Shown here in pieces: positions 54,005-64,000 of a stretch of 64,000 bases of DNA. Source of the stretch: Burkholderia seminalis DSM 23518 (GTDB taxonomy: Bacteria > Pseudomonadota > Gammaproteobacteria > Burkholderiales > Burkholderiaceae); NCBI RefSeq assembly GCF_902832885.1, contig NZ_CADFDK010000011.1, positions 1 to 64,000 of the forward strand, given 5' to 3'. Numbering within the stretch: the first letter of the stretch is position 1; every line of letters starts with the position of its first letter. A program made the translations under genes and the position numbers. Below the pieces are notes generated by a model. It was not told the origin of the DNA. It saw only the letters and a list, made by a program, of their open reading frames with translations, and did not search any database.

Positions 54005-55213
54005 GTGAGCGAGACATCCAGCAGCACCTTGCCCGAAGCCGGCCGCGCATCCGCTGCGCCGGTGGCCGAGCCGCCGACGCTGGCGGCGCTGGAAGCCCAT
54101 CTCGCTCCGTATGCCGCGCACGCGTCGCAATCGCGCGGCCGCCGCCATCCGGAAACCCCGCCGGCGGCGCGCACCGAATTCCAGCGCGATCGCGACCGCA
54201 TCGTCCATTCGACCGCGTTCCGCCGGCTCGAATACAAGACGCAGGTCTTCGTGAATCACGAAGGCGACCTGTTCCGCACCCGCCTCACGCACAGCCTCGA
54301 AGTCGCGCAGATCGCCCGCTCGGTTGCCCGCAACCTGCGCCTGAACGAGGATCTCGTCGAAGCGATCTCGCTCGCGCACGATCTCGGCCACACGCCGTTC
54401 GGCCATGCCGGCCAGGACGCGCTGAATGCATGCATGCGCGACCACGGCGGCTTCGAGCACAACCTGCAGAGCCTCGCGGTCGTCGACGAGCTGGAGGAGC
54501 ACTACGGCGCATTCAACGGGCTGAACCTGTGCTTCGAGACGCGCGAAGGTATCCTGAAGCATTGCTCGCGCGAGCATGCGCGCAAGCTCGGCGCGCTCGG
54601 CGAACGTTTCCTGCACGGCCGCCAGCCGTCGCTCGAAGCGCAGCTCGCGAACATCGCCGACGAAATCGCATACAACAACCACGACGTCGACGACGGCCTG
54701 CGTTCCGGCCTGATCACGATCGAGCAGCTTGCGGAAGTCGAGCTTTGGCAGCGTCACTACGAGGCGGCGCTCGCCGAATTCCCGCACCTCGAAGGCCGCC
54801 GGCTCGTGCACGAGACGGTGCGCCGCATCATCAACACGCTGATCGTCGACTTGATCGACGAAACGACGCGCAACCTCGTGCGCGTCGCGCCCGCGTCGCT
54901 CGACGACGTGCGCGCCGCGCCGCCGCTCGTGTCGCACAGCGCGACGGTCGCCGCTCAGGCAGCCGCGCTCAAGCGCTTCCTCTTCAAGAACCTGTACCGC
55001 CACTACAAGGTGATGCGCATGGCGAGCAAGGCGCAGCGCGTCGTCACGGGGCTGTTCGACGCATTCATCGACGATCCGCGCCTGCTGCCGCCGCCGTACC
55101 AGTCCGACGACGCGGCACATCAGCCCCGCCTCGTTGCGCACTACATCGCCGGCATGACCGACCGCTTCGCGCTGAAGGAATATCAGCGCCTGTTCGTCAT
55201 CAACGACAACTGA
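54005..55213 (+). CDS. dgt: Deoxyguanosinetriphosphate triphosphohydrolase-like protein
   Basis: Members of this HD family hydrolyse dNTPs to deoxynucleosides and tripolyphosphate. The GTG start at 54005 follows TGGAGGAGAC. The 402 residues have the HD metal site: [19 protein letters not shown] (first His, about 98-103) and [16 protein letters not shown] (HD pair, about 122-125), plus a later conserved Asp in [13 protein letters not shown]. The 40-residue N-terminus is Ala/Pro-rich and divergent. It sits just after aroKB, as in many betaproteobacteria. Confidence 0.95.
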   Translation: MSETSSSTLPEAGRASAAPVAEPPTLAALEAHLAPYAAHASQSRGRRHPETPPAARTEFQRDRDRIVHSTAFRRLEYKTQVFVNHEGDLFRTRLTHSLEVAQIARSVARNLRLNEDLVEAISLAHDLGHTPFGHAGQDALNACMRDHGGFEHNLQSLAVVDELEEHYGAFNGLNLCFETREGILKHCSREHARKLGALGERFLHGRQPSLEAQLANIADEIAYNNHDVDDGLRSGLITIEQLAEVELWQRHYEAALAEFPHLEGRRLVHETVRRIINTLIVDLIDETTRNLVRVAPASLDDVRAAPPLVSHSATVAAQAAALKRFLFKNLYRHYKVMRMASKAQRVVTGLFDAFIDDPRLLPPPYQSDDAAHQPRLVAHYIAGMTDRFALKEYQRLFVINDN

Positions 55214-55230
55214 CTGTCACAAACGATCAC
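55214..55230 (+). promoter_or_regulatory. Weak Pho-box-like sequence upstream of ugpB
   Basis: CTGTCAC, AAA, CGATCAC lies 74 nt before ugpB. The first half matches the PhoB half-site CTGTCAT at 6 of 7 positions. The second half is poor and 1 nt out of the 11-bp spacing. ugp operons are PhoB-controlled in E. coli, so it deserves a note, not a firm call. Confidence 0.25.
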
Positions 55231-55303
55231 TAGACTTCGCCGGTTCAATGGCGACGGGAATGTTGCACACGCTGTTGGTAACGTTTTCATAGGAGAGAGG
55301 TCG

Positions 55304-56638
55304 ATGAAGAAGAAGCCTGCGGGGACACTGGTTCGTTCGATCGCGCTCGGCGGCGCGCTGATGTTCGGGGTGCAGCACGTGGCGCTCGCCGCGACGGAAA
55401 TTCAGTTCTGGCATGCGATGGAGGCCGCGCTCGGCGAGCGGGTCAATGCGATCGCCGACCAGTTCAATGCGTCGCAAAGCGACTACAAGATCGTGCCGGT
55501 CTTCAAGGGCACCTACGACCAGGCGCTCGCGGCCGGCATCGCCGCGTATCGCAGCGGCAATGCGCCGGCGATCCTCCAGGTCTACGAAGTCGGCACGGCC
55601 ACGATGATGCAGGCGAAGAAGGCCGTCGTGCCGGTCTACGACGTGTTCAAGCAGGCCGGCGTGCCGCTCGACGAAAAGGCGTTCGTGCCGACCATCGCGA
55701 GCTATTACAGCGACGCGAAGACGGGCCATCTCGTATCGATGCCGTTCAACAGCTCGACGCCGGTGCTTTACTACAACAAGGACGCGTTCAAGAAGGCCGG
55801 CCTCGATCCGAACCAGCCGCCGAAGACGTGGGCCGACGTGCAGGCCGATGCCGAGAAGCTGCGCAAGTCGGGGATGGCGTGCGGCTTCACGACCGGCTGG
55901 CAGGGCTGGATCCAGCTCGAGAACTACAGCGCGTGGCACGGGCTGCCGTTCGCGAGCCGCAACAACGGCTTCGACGGTACCGACGCGGTGCTCGAATTCA
56001 ACAAGCCGCAGCAGATCGCGCACGTCGCGTTCCTGCAGCAGATGGCGAAGGACGGCACGTTCACGTACGCGGGCCGCAAGGATGAAGCGTCGGCGAAGTT
56101 CTACAGCGGCGATTGCGGGATCATGACGACGTCGTCGGGCGCGCTCGCGAACGTGCAGAAGTTCGCGAAGTTCAGCTACGGCACCGGCATGATGCCGTAC
56201 GACGCGAACGTGAAGGGTGCACCGCAGAACGCGATCATCGGCGGCGCGAGCCTGTGGGTGCTGGCCGGCAAGGATCCGGCGACCTACAAGGGCGTCGCGA
56301 AATTCCTCGCGTACCTCGCTTCGCCGGCGGTCGCCGCGAAGTGGCATCAGGACACGGGCTACCTGCCCGTCACCAAGGCGGCCTACGACCTGACGCGCGA
56401 ACAGGGCTTCTACGCGAAGAACCCGAGCGCCGAAACCGCGATCAAGCAGATGCTGAACAAGCCGCCGCTGCCGTACACGAAGGGGCTGCGCCTGGGCAAC
56501 ATGCCGCAGATCCGCACGGTGGTCGACGAGGAGTTCGAACAGGTCTGGGCGCAGAAGAAGTCGCCGAAGGACGCGCTCGATTCGGCCGCCTCGCGTGGCG
56601 ACGAGCTGCTGCGCCGCTTCGAGAAGTCGGGCGGCTGA
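55304..56638 (+). CDS. ugpB: sn-Glycerol-3-phosphate ABC transporter substrate-binding protein
   Basis: UgpB is the periplasmic receptor for sn-glycerol-3-phosphate and glycerophosphodiesters. The 444 residues start with a basic signal peptide ([21 protein letters not shown]..., cleavage near ALAATE about 29-31), then [25 protein letters not shown], the typical family-1 opening. Lobe-hinge segments such as [20 protein letters not shown] (about 200-220) agree with UgpB. AGGAGAGAGG gives a strong ribosome site. It opens the ugpBAECQ operon. Confidence 0.97.
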   Translation: MKKKPAGTLVRSIALGGALMFGVQHVALAATEIQFWHAMEAALGERVNAIADQFNASQSDYKIVPVFKGTYDQALAAGIAAYRSGNAPAILQVYEVGTATMMQAKKAVVPVYDVFKQAGVPLDEKAFVPTIASYYSDAKTGHLVSMPFNSSTPVLYYNKDAFKKAGLDPNQPPKTWADVQADAEKLRKSGMACGFTTGWQGWIQLENYSAWHGLPFASRNNGFDGTDAVLEFNKPQQIAHVAFLQQMAKDGTFTYAGRKDEASAKFYSGDCGIMTTSSGALANVQKFAKFSYGTGMMPYDANVKGAPQNAIIGGASLWVLAGKDPATYKGVAKFLAYLASPAVAAKWHQDTGYLPVTKAAYDLTREQGFYAKNPSAETAIKQMLNKPPLPYTKGLRLGNMPQIRTVVDEEFEQVWAQKKSPKDALDSAASRGDELLRRFEKSGG

Positions 56639-56734
56639 GCACGCATCGCGTCGTGCCGCCGGCGGCCCCGCGCATGAGCGCGTGCCGTCCGGCGGCACGG
56701 TTTCCTTTCCGTTTCGCCTGACCGGATATCCGCG

Positions 56735-57619
56735 ATGCAATCCCGTTCCCGTTTCGGTACGAGCCTGTTGCCGTACCTGCTGATCGCGCCGCAGCTCGCG
56801 ATCACCGCCGTGTTCTTCCTGTGGCCGGCGGGCGTCGCGCTGTGGCAGTCGACGCAGACGCAGGACGCGTTCGGCACGTCGAGCGAATTCGTCGGCTTCG
56901 CGAACTTCGCGCACCTGTTCGCCGATCCGCTGTATCTCGATTCGTTCCGCACGACGCTCGTGTTCAGCTCGCTCGTCACGGTGAGCGGGCTCGTCGTGTC
57001 GCTGCTGCTCGCCGCCTGCGCCGATCGCGTGATCCGCGGCGCGCGCGCGTACCGCACGCTGCTGATCTGGCCGTACGCGGTCGCGCCGACGATCGCGGCC
57101 GTGCTGTGGGCGTTCCTGTTCAACCCGAGCATCGGCCTGATCACCTACGCGCTCGCGAAGAGCGGCATCGTGTGGAATCACGCGCTGAACGGCGGCCAGG
57201 CGATGTTCCTGGTCGTGCTGGCATCGGTATGGAAGCAGGTGAGCTACAACTTCCTGTTCTTTTACGCGGGCCTGCAGGCGATCCCGCGCTCGCTGATCGA
57301 GGCGGCGGCGATCGACGGGGCCGGGCCGGTGCGGCGCTTCTTCAACATCGTGCTGCCGCTGCTGTCGCCGACGAGTTTCTTCCTGCTGGTCGTGAACCTC
57401 GTCTACGCGTTCTTCGACACGTTCCCGGTGATCGACGCGGCCACCGGCGGCGGCCCGGCGCAAAGCACCAAGACGCTGATCTACAAGATCTTCACGGAGG
57501 GCTTCCAGGGGCTCGACATCGGCAGCTCGGGCGCGCAGTCGGTCGTGTTGATGATCATCGTCGTCGGGCTCACGGTGATCCAGTTCCGCTTCGTCGAACG
57601 CAGGGTGCAATACGCATGA
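56735..57619 (+). CDS. ugpA: sn-Glycerol-3-phosphate ABC transporter permease UgpA
   Basis: This is one of two membrane subunits of the Ugp importer. The 294 residues carry six hydrophobic segments and the EAA loop that contacts the ATPase ([22 protein letters not shown], about 189-210). The 96-nt gap after ugpB includes a GC-rich palindromic stretch (GTGCCGCCGG...CCGGCGGCAC, about 56652-56700) that may stabilise the ugpB message. The stop overlaps ugpE by 4 nt. Confidence 0.96.
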   Translation: MQSRSRFGTSLLPYLLIAPQLAITAVFFLWPAGVALWQSTQTQDAFGTSSEFVGFANFAHLFADPLYLDSFRTTLVFSSLVTVSGLVVSLLLAACADRVIRGARAYRTLLIWPYAVAPTIAAVLWAFLFNPSIGLITYALAKSGIVWNHALNGGQAMFLVVLASVWKQVSYNFLFFYAGLQAIPRSLIEAAAIDGAGPVRRFFNIVLPLLSPTSFFLLVVNLVYAFFDTFPVIDAATGGGPAQSTKTLIYKIFTEGFQGLDIGSSGAQSVVLMIIVVGLTVIQFRFVERRVQYA

Positions 57620-58461
57620 TCGAAAATCGCAAGGGCTTCGACCTGTTCTGCCACGCGGTGCTGATCGCGGGCGTCGTGCTGATCGTGTTCCCCGTCTACG
57701 TCGCGTTCTGCGCGGCGACGATGAACGCGCAGGAAGTGTTCACGGTGCCGCTGTCGCTCGTGCCGAGCACGCACCTGTTCGAGAACATCGCGTACATCTG
57801 GGGGCACGGCAGCGGCGGCACGACGGCGCCGTTCGGCCGCCTGCTCGTGAACAGCTTCGCGATGGCGCTCGGCATCGCGGTCGGCAAGATCGCGGTGTCG
57901 ATCCTGTCCGCGTACGCGATCGTCTATTTCCGCTTCCCGTTCCGCAACACGGCGTTCTGGCTGATTTTCGTCACGCTGATGCTGCCGGTGGAAGTGCGGA
58001 TCTTCCCGACCGTGCAGGTCGTGTCGACGCTGCACCTGACGAACACGTACGCCGGGCTCACGATGCCGCTGATCGCATCGGCGACCGCTACGTTCCTGTT
58101 CCGCCAGTTCTTCATGACGCTGCCCGACGAGCTGATGGACGCCGCGCGCATCGACGGCGCCGGGGCGCTGCGCTTCTTCTGGGACGTGGTGCTGCCGCTG
58201 TCGAAGACGAGCATCGCGGCGCTGTTCGTGATCACGTTCATCTACGGCTGGAACCAGTATCTTTGGCCGATCCTGATCACGACGGAAGCGTCGCTGTCGA
58301 CGGCGGTGGTGGGCATCAAGACGATGATCGCGAGCGGCGACGCCGCGACCGAATGGCAATACGTGATGGCGGCGACGCTGCTGGCGATGATCCCGCCGCT
58401 CGTCGTCGTGCTGGCGATGCAGCGCTGGTTCGTGCGCGGCCTCGTCGATTCCGAGAAATGA
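57616..58461 (+). CDS. ugpE: sn-Glycerol-3-phosphate ABC transporter permease UgpE
   Basis: This is the second permease subunit. The 281 residues have six membrane segments and an EAA-type loop ([21 protein letters not shown], about 175-195). I start at ATG 57616, overlapping ugpA by 4 nt. The large + strand reading frame covering both ugpA and ugpE in another phase is not used before this point. Confidence 0.96.
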   Translation: MIENRKGFDLFCHAVLIAGVVLIVFPVYVAFCAATMNAQEVFTVPLSLVPSTHLFENIAYIWGHGSGGTTAPFGRLLVNSFAMALGIAVGKIAVSILSAYAIVYFRFPFRNTAFWLIFVTLMLPVEVRIFPTVQVVSTLHLTNTYAGLTMPLIASATATFLFRQFFMTLPDELMDAARIDGAGALRFFWDVVLPLSKTSIAALFVITFIYGWNQYLWPILITTEASLSTAVVGIKTMIASGDAATEWQYVMAATLLAMIPPLVVVLAMQRWFVRGLVDSEK

Positions 58462-58493
58462 ACCATGGACGGTAACCGGGAGAAGGACCAGGT

Positions 58494-59579
58494 ATGGCTG
58501 CGCTGAGCTTGAAGGGCGTCAGGAAATCCTACGACGGCAAGCAGCATGTGCTGCACGGCATCGACGTGGAGATCGCGGACGGCGAATTCATCGTGCTGGT
58601 CGGCCCGTCGGGCTGCGGCAAGTCGACGTTGCTGCGGATGATCGCGGGGCTCGAGTCCGTGACGGACGGCGAGATCGCGATCGGCGAGCGCGTCGTCAAC
58701 ACGCTGGAGCCGAAGGATCGCGACATCGCGATGGTGTTCCAGAACTATGCGCTGTATCCGCACATGACGGTCGCGCAGAACATGGGCTACGGGCTGAAGA
58801 TCCGTGGAATCGAGCGCGCGACGATCGATTCGCGGGTGGCCGCGGCCGCGAAGATCCTCGAGCTCGAGCCGCTGCTGGCACGGCGGCCGCGCGAACTGTC
58901 GGGCGGCCAGCGGCAGCGTGTCGCGATGGGGCGCGCGATCGTGCGCGAGCCGTCGGTGTTCCTGTTCGACGAGCCGTTGCCCAACCTCGACGCGAAGCTG
59001 CGCGTGCAGATGCGGCTCGAGATCCAGCGGCTGCATGCGCGGCTGGCGACGACGAGCGTCTACGTGACGCACGACCAGATCGAGGCGATGACGCTCGCGC
59101 AGCGCGTGATCGTGATGAACCGCGGCTACGCGGAACAGATCGGCGCGCCGGTCGACGTGTACGAGAAGCCGGCGACGGTGTTCGTCGCGGGCTTCATCGG
59201 CTCGCCGGCGATGAACCTGATGCACGGCCGGCTGTCGGATGACGGCGCGACCTTCACGGTCGCGGGCGGCGGCCCCGCGCTGCCGGTCGCCGGTGCGCCA
59301 GGCATCGGCGCGGAGATCGCCACCGGGCGCGACTGGGTGCTCGGCGTGCGTCCCGAGCACATGACGCCGCAGCCGGGCGTCGCGCAGGCGACGCTGCCGG
59401 TCGACTCGTGCGAGCTGCTGGGCGCGGACAACCTCGCGCACGGCCGCTGGGGCAACCACGACATCGCGGTGCGCCTGCCGCATGCGGACCGTCCCGCACG
59501 CGGCACGGCGCTCGCGGCCGCGCTGCCCGCGCACCGGCTGCATTTCTTCGATCCCGAAACCGGCAAGCGTGCCGGTTGA
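58494..59579 (+). CDS. ugpC: sn-Glycerol-3-phosphate ABC transporter ATP-binding protein UgpC
   Basis: UgpC is the ATPase of the importer. The 361 residues show Walker [10 protein letters not shown] (about 37-45), signature [19 protein letters not shown] (about 134-152), Walker [16 protein letters not shown] and switch [16 protein letters not shown]-terminal MalK-like OB domain follows. One oddity: the D-loop reads LPNLD, where UgpC/MalK proteins usually have LSNLD. It lies 32 nt after ugpE. Confidence 0.96.
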   Translation: MAALSLKGVRKSYDGKQHVLHGIDVEIADGEFIVLVGPSGCGKSTLLRMIAGLESVTDGEIAIGERVVNTLEPKDRDIAMVFQNYALYPHMTVAQNMGYGLKIRGIERATIDSRVAAAAKILELEPLLARRPRELSGGQRQRVAMGRAIVREPSVFLFDEPLPNLDAKLRVQMRLEIQRLHARLATTSVYVTHDQIEAMTLAQRVIVMNRGYAEQIGAPVDVYEKPATVFVAGFIGSPAMNLMHGRLSDDGATFTVAGGGPALPVAGAPGIGAEIATGRDWVLGVRPEHMTPQPGVAQATLPVDSCELLGADNLAHGRWGNHDIAVRLPHADRPARGTALAAALPAHRLHFFDPETGKRAG

Positions 59580-59607
59580 ACCTGCTGCACTTGCCGAGAG
59601 ACCGACG

Positions 59608-60378
59608 ATGACCCTCCGCACCGACTGGCCCTATCCGCGCGTCGTCGCCCATCGCGGCGGCGGCACGCTCGCGCCGGAGAACACGCTTGCCGCGCTCGAC
59701 GAGGGGGCGCGTCGCGGGCACCGGATGGTCGAGTTCGACGCGAAGCTGTCGGCCGACGACGTGACGTTCCTGCTGCACGACGACACGGTCGACCGGACGT
59801 CGAACGGCCACGGGCCGGCGGCGGGCATGCGTTATGCGGCGCTCGCCGCGCTCGACGCGGGCGCGTGGCGCGACGCGCGCTTCGCGGGCGAACGGATGCC
59901 GACGCTCGAGGCGGCGGCGGCGCGCTGCATCGCGCACGGGCTCGCCGCGAACGTCGAGATCAAGCCGTGCCCGGGGCGCGAGCGCGAGACCGGGCAACGC
60001 GTGGCGGCCGACGCGGCTGCGTACTGGCGCGACGCCGCGGTGCCGCCGCTGCTGTCGTCGTTCTCGTTCGATGCGCTGCAGCAGGCACGCGCGACCGAGC
60101 CGGCGCTGCCGCGCGGGATGCTCTACGAAGCCGTGCCGGACGACTGGCACGCGCAGGTCGTCGGCGCGCTCGGCTGCGTATCGTTGCACGCAGACCACAA
60201 ACGGCTCGACGAACCGCTCGTGCGCGCGATCAAGGCGGCCGGTCTGCGCATCCTGGTTTACACGGTGAACGATCTCGAACGGGCGCGCGAACTCGCGCGC
60301 TGGGGCGTCGACGCGGTCTGCACGGACCGGATCGACCTGATCGCCCCCGATGCGCTGGACGACATCGCCGTCGTCTGA
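59608..60378 (+). CDS. ugpQ: Glycerophosphodiester phosphodiesterase
   Basis: UgpQ cleaves glycerophosphodiesters to glycerol-3-phosphate plus alcohol in the cytoplasm, so the imported diesters yield phosphate and carbon. I start at ATG 59608 (MTLRTDWPYPRVVAHRGGG, 256 residues). The catalytic pattern HRGGGTLAPENT with the downstream acidic pair in VEFDAKLSADDVTFLLHDDTVDRTSNG is complete. It is the last gene of ugpBAECQ, 28 nt after ugpC. Confidence 0.96.
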   Translation: MTLRTDWPYPRVVAHRGGGTLAPENTLAALDEGARRGHRMVEFDAKLSADDVTFLLHDDTVDRTSNGHGPAAGMRYAALAALDAGAWRDARFAGERMPTLEAAAARCIAHGLAANVEIKPCPGRERETGQRVAADAAAYWRDAAVPPLLSSFSFDALQQARATEPALPRGMLYEAVPDDWHAQVVGALGCVSLHADHKRLDEPLVRAIKAAGLRILVYTVNDLERARELARWGVDAVCTDRIDLIAPDALDDIAVV

Positions 60379-60427
60379 CGATCACGGCAACGCCACGGCG
60401 CGGCTCGAGCGGGAACGTGCCTGACGC

Positions 60428-60468
60428 GAAAAAACAACGCCCCGGCGGGATTTCCGCCGGGGCGTTGT
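60428..60468 (-). terminator. Terminator of ompW (minus strand), shared with ugp end
   Basis: CAACGCCCCGGCGG (60435-60448) pairs with CCGCCGGGGCGTTG (60454-60467). On the minus strand it runs into TTTTTTCGCG, a true T tract, 80 nt after the ompW stop. On the plus strand it follows ugpQ by 57 nt but lacks T residues. Confidence 0.8.
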
Positions 60469-60548
60469 GCATCGTGGAGACGTTACGTCAGGAAAAATCC
60501 GCTACAAATTGCAGCAGGATTAACCATTCCCCAAATATTCGACTACGC

Positions 60549-61280
60549 TTAGAAACGGTAGCCGACGTTCAGGTACGTGACGATCGGGTTGAGCGAGATC
60601 TTCGCTTTCGACGTTTCGGTCAGGGTGCCGACCGGCGTCCGGCGGGCCGTCGTGAAGGTCGCGGTCACGCTGACCGGGATGTACGAGATCGACAGGCCCC
60701 CGAACCAGTGTTTCGTGAAGTTGTACGTGAAGCCGGCGTTGAATACGGGCGCCCACTGGTTGCTGGTCGTCGCGCTGGTCGGGCCGCCGAGCACGCCGTT
60801 CTCGAAGCTGCTGTTCGTGATCTTTGCGCCGGTGAACCAGACATACGTCGCGCCGACGCCGACATACGGACGGAACTTCGCGTTGGCGTCGTTGAAGTGG
60901 TAGCGAAGCAACACGGCGGGGCTCCACTGGTACGCACGGCCGAGTACGCCGAACTTATCGAACTGACCCTTGCCGGTGATGTCGAACTTCGGCGGTATCC
61001 CCATGACGAGCTCGGTGGAGATGTGGTCGGTGACGAAGTAGCCCGCTGCGAGCCCAAGCGTATCGGCGTCGTTGATGCCGGCGCCCGTGTTGGGAATCGA
61101 TTGGTTGATGGGCGTGCCGCCGACGCGATACAGGAACAGCGGATCGCTGCTGTCCTGCGGCGACAGGTGCAGCCAGCCGGTGCTGACGTAGAAATCACCT
61201 GCGGATTGTGCTTGTGCCGTACCGCCCGCAAACGTGAATGCGAGCGCTGCGGCCCCCGTAATGGCCAGTTTTCGTTTCAT
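60549..61280 (-). CDS. ompW: OmpW-family outer-membrane protein
   Basis: OmpW proteins are eight-stranded outer-membrane barrels with a hydrophobic pocket. I start at the ATG at 61278-61280 (MKRKLAITGAAALAFTFAGGTAQA, 243 residues) after GGAGGAGAC. A Sec signal of about 24 residues is followed by strands such as GDFYVSTGWLHL and ending in VTYLNVGYRF, with terminal Phe as expected for barrel insertion. The LGLAAGYFVTDHISTEL and KFRPYVGVGATYVWF segments are OmpW hallmarks. It is divergent from the RAYT-like gene. Confidence 0.95.
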   Translation of the reverse strand: MKRKLAITGAAALAFTFAGGTAQAQSAGDFYVSTGWLHLSPQDSSDPLFLYRVGGTPINQSIPNTGAGINDADTLGLAAGYFVTDHISTELVMGIPPKFDITGKGQFDKFGVLGRAYQWSPAVLLRYHFNDANAKFRPYVGVGATYVWFTGAKITNSSFENGVLGGPTSATTSNQWAPVFNAGFTYNFTKHWFGGLSISYIPVSVTATFTTARRTPVGTLTETSKAKISLNPIVTYLNVGYRF

Positions 61281-61473
61281 TGTGTCTCCTCCGATGTAAG
61301 GCGTGCTCATTATGACGACTGCGTTTAAAACCAAACAAGCTCGTAAGTTAGAGTTTTCACCCTAGGATTAGTACGACCGTACGCTTACGCGCGCCGCAGG
61401 GACAGGCATTCTACGCAGGTGCGCACTTTCGGACCTTCGGGTATTTCCTAACGCGTTCAAACGGACATTCAGC

Positions 61474-62187
61474 ATGGCACGGTTAGCACGACTCTACGTT
61501 CCCGACCAGCCGCAGCACGTGATACTGCGCGGCCTGGATCAGCAACCCGCGTTCGTCGACGACCAGGACTACGAACTCTTCATCGATTGCCTGAAGGCCG
61601 CCGCGCGCGATCATCACCTGTCGGTGCACGCCTACGTGCTGCTGCCGCGCCAGGTGCAACTCCTCGTGACGCCGAGCGACGAGGCGAGCCTGCCGAAAGC
61701 GATGCAGGCCGTCGGCCGCCGCTACGTCGCGCATTTCAACCGGCGCTACTCGCGGCGCGGCACGCTGTGGGAAGGCCGCTACCGCGCGACCGTGATCGAA
61801 GGCGAGCGCTATTTCCTGCTCGCGAGCCGCGTGGTCGAGATGAGCCCGGTGCGGTCGCAACTCGTCGCGACGCCCGAGGCCTATCGCTGGTCGAGCTACC
61901 GGCATCACGTCGGGCTCACCGTCGACAGCCTGATCACCGACCATCCGCTGTACTGGGCGCTCGGCAATACGCCGTTCGACCGTCAGCGCGCGTACAAGGA
62001 GCTGTGCGAGCAGCCGCTCGACGAGCGGCAGGCCGACCAGCTGCAGCAGGCGACGCTCAAGGGCTGGGTGCTCGGCGGCGAGCATTACCGCGAGTGGGCG
62101 GCGCGTACCGCGAACCGGCGCGTGTCGCCGTTGCCGCGCGGACGCCCCAGAAAGGTGCGTGAGAACACGCCGCCGATCCAGCAGTAA
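61474..62187 (+). CDS. REP-associated tyrosine transposase-like protein, catalytic residues lost
   Basis: The 237 residues align by eye with RAYT / Y1-transposase proteins: MARLARLYVPDQPQHVILRG, the Y-x-x-F-x-D-C-L region, the GRRYVAHFNRRYSRRGTLWEGRY block (about 84-106) and a WSSYRHH motif. But the HUH nuclease motif, normally H-V-H, is Q60-V61-Q62 (LLPRQVQLLVTP). The catalytic Tyr position in the R-Y-I-E-L-N-P block is V120 (SRVVEMSPVR). The frame is otherwise intact and has a basic C-terminal tail, so it looks like a domesticated DNA- or RNA-binding protein and not an active element. No REP arrays or terminal repeats surround it. Confidence 0.88.
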   Translation: MARLARLYVPDQPQHVILRGLDQQPAFVDDQDYELFIDCLKAAARDHHLSVHAYVLLPRQVQLLVTPSDEASLPKAMQAVGRRYVAHFNRRYSRRGTLWEGRYRATVIEGERYFLLASRVVEMSPVRSQLVATPEAYRWSSYRHHVGLTVDSLITDHPLYWALGNTPFDRQRAYKELCEQPLDERQADQLQQATLKGWVLGGEHYREWAARTANRRVSPLPRGRPRKVRENTPPIQQ

Positions 62188-62205
62188 TGCCGGAAAGGCG
62201 GGCCG

Positions 62206-62235
62206 GAAGCGGCGCTGCGGGCGCCGCTTCTTTTT
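62206..62235 (+). terminator. Terminator after the RAYT-like gene
   Basis: GAAGCGGCG (62206-62214) pairs with CGCCGCTTC (62222-62230), 7-nt loop, then TTTTT (62231-62235). It is 18 nt after the stop. Confidence 0.88.
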
Positions 62236-62315
62236 GCACCAAAACGATACGTCCCCAATAAAACAGCACCAGATCGATGCGTCTGATTAATTGGGGTTCG
62301 ATCAAGCGGTTTTTG

Positions 62316-62345
62316 TTGCTATTTCCTTGATTCGTCGCGTATATT
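62316..62345 (+). promoter_or_regulatory. Promoter of gltB
   Basis: TTGCTA (62316-62321), 18-nt spacer, TATATT (62340-62345). A start near 62352 leaves a leader of about 124 nt. The leader has a GC hairpin near 62399-62414 (TCTCCCGTCGGGAG). No clear Shine-Dalgarno precedes the gltB ATG (GGTGTCCCCATG). Confidence 0.65.
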
Positions 62346-62475
62346 CCGAATTCCGGTGGCCCGGGCGAAGCCTGCCCAACCACTGTCGGCCGCGCCGTCT
62401 CCCGTCGGGAGCGGGATCGGCGGCAACAAGAAAACGGTTCAACGGCCTCCAGGCCCCCTTTACGACGGTGTCCCC

Positions 62476-64000
<1,525 letters not shown>

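Noticed and set aside
55217-57610. 797-residue minus-strand frame opposite ugpBA
   Set aside because: Arg/His-rich low-information product typical of shadow frames; it opposes a clear operon.
61474-62187. Active IS200/IS605-type insertion element
   Set aside because: HUH and Tyr residues are absent, and there are no subterminal hairpins, target motif or second copy in the window.

Overview
This window is a high-GC betaproteobacterial chromosome segment, almost certainly Burkholderia and most likely the Burkholderia cepacia complex. I judge this from protein wording (RpoB of 1368 residues, RpoC of 1413, EF-Tu of 396), from the gene order tuf-trpT-secE-nusG, and from the downstream set hemB / engB / cytochrome c4 / resB-ccsB / msrPQ / mrcA / pil-aroKB / ugp / gltB. 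It is mostly core genome: I see no prophage, insertion sequence, CRISPR array or rRNA operon.

Layout. Bases 1-12.5 kb hold the 3' end of one tuf copy, tRNA-Trp(CCA), secE-nusG, rplKA, rplJL and rpoBC, with hairpins and attenuators between sub-blocks. recQ (12.7-14.6 kb) is a single-gene insert. From 14.6 to 34.2 kb lie the str (rpsL-rpsG-fusA-tuf), S10 (rpsJ to rpsQ), spc (rplN to secY) and alpha (infA-rpmJ-rpsM-rpsK-rpsD-rpoA-rplQ) clusters, all on the + strand. They include rpmJ (38 codons) and several non-ATG starts. Internal promoters and terminators (before rplC, before rplN, after rpsK, after rpoA) suggest this superoperon is split into separately tuned transcripts.

From 34.4 to 45.6 kb the genes serve envelope redox and heme chemistry: cutA, dsbD (reductant import), hemB (heme precursor), a di-heme cytochrome c4, resB-ccsB (System II cytochrome c assembly), msrPQ (periplasmic methionine sulfoxide repair), the lptM-type lipoprotein and cyaY (frataxin). 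An orphan small-RNA gene with its own terminator and an exposed CU-rich anti-Shine-Dalgarno loop sits between hemB and engB.

From 45.6 to 55.2 kb, mrcA (PBP1A) diverges from a pilMN-pilO/P-pilQ block that leads into aroK-aroB-dgt. The PilO and PilP functions look fused in one gene, and the secretin gene is broken by one extra G in a 7-G tract. From 55.3 to 60.4 kb is a complete ugpBAECQ glycerol-3-phosphate/phosphodiester uptake operon. Then come ompW (minus strand), a REP-associated-transposase-like gene whose HUH histidines and catalytic tyrosine are all replaced, and the 5' part of gltB running off the window.

The observations most worth following are the anti-SD small RNA (about 37.77-37.88 kb), the catalytically dead RAYT homologue (61.5-62.2 kb), the pilQ homopolymer frameshift, the PilO-PilP fusion, and the perfect 27-nt palindrome that contains the -10 element of the rplN promoter.
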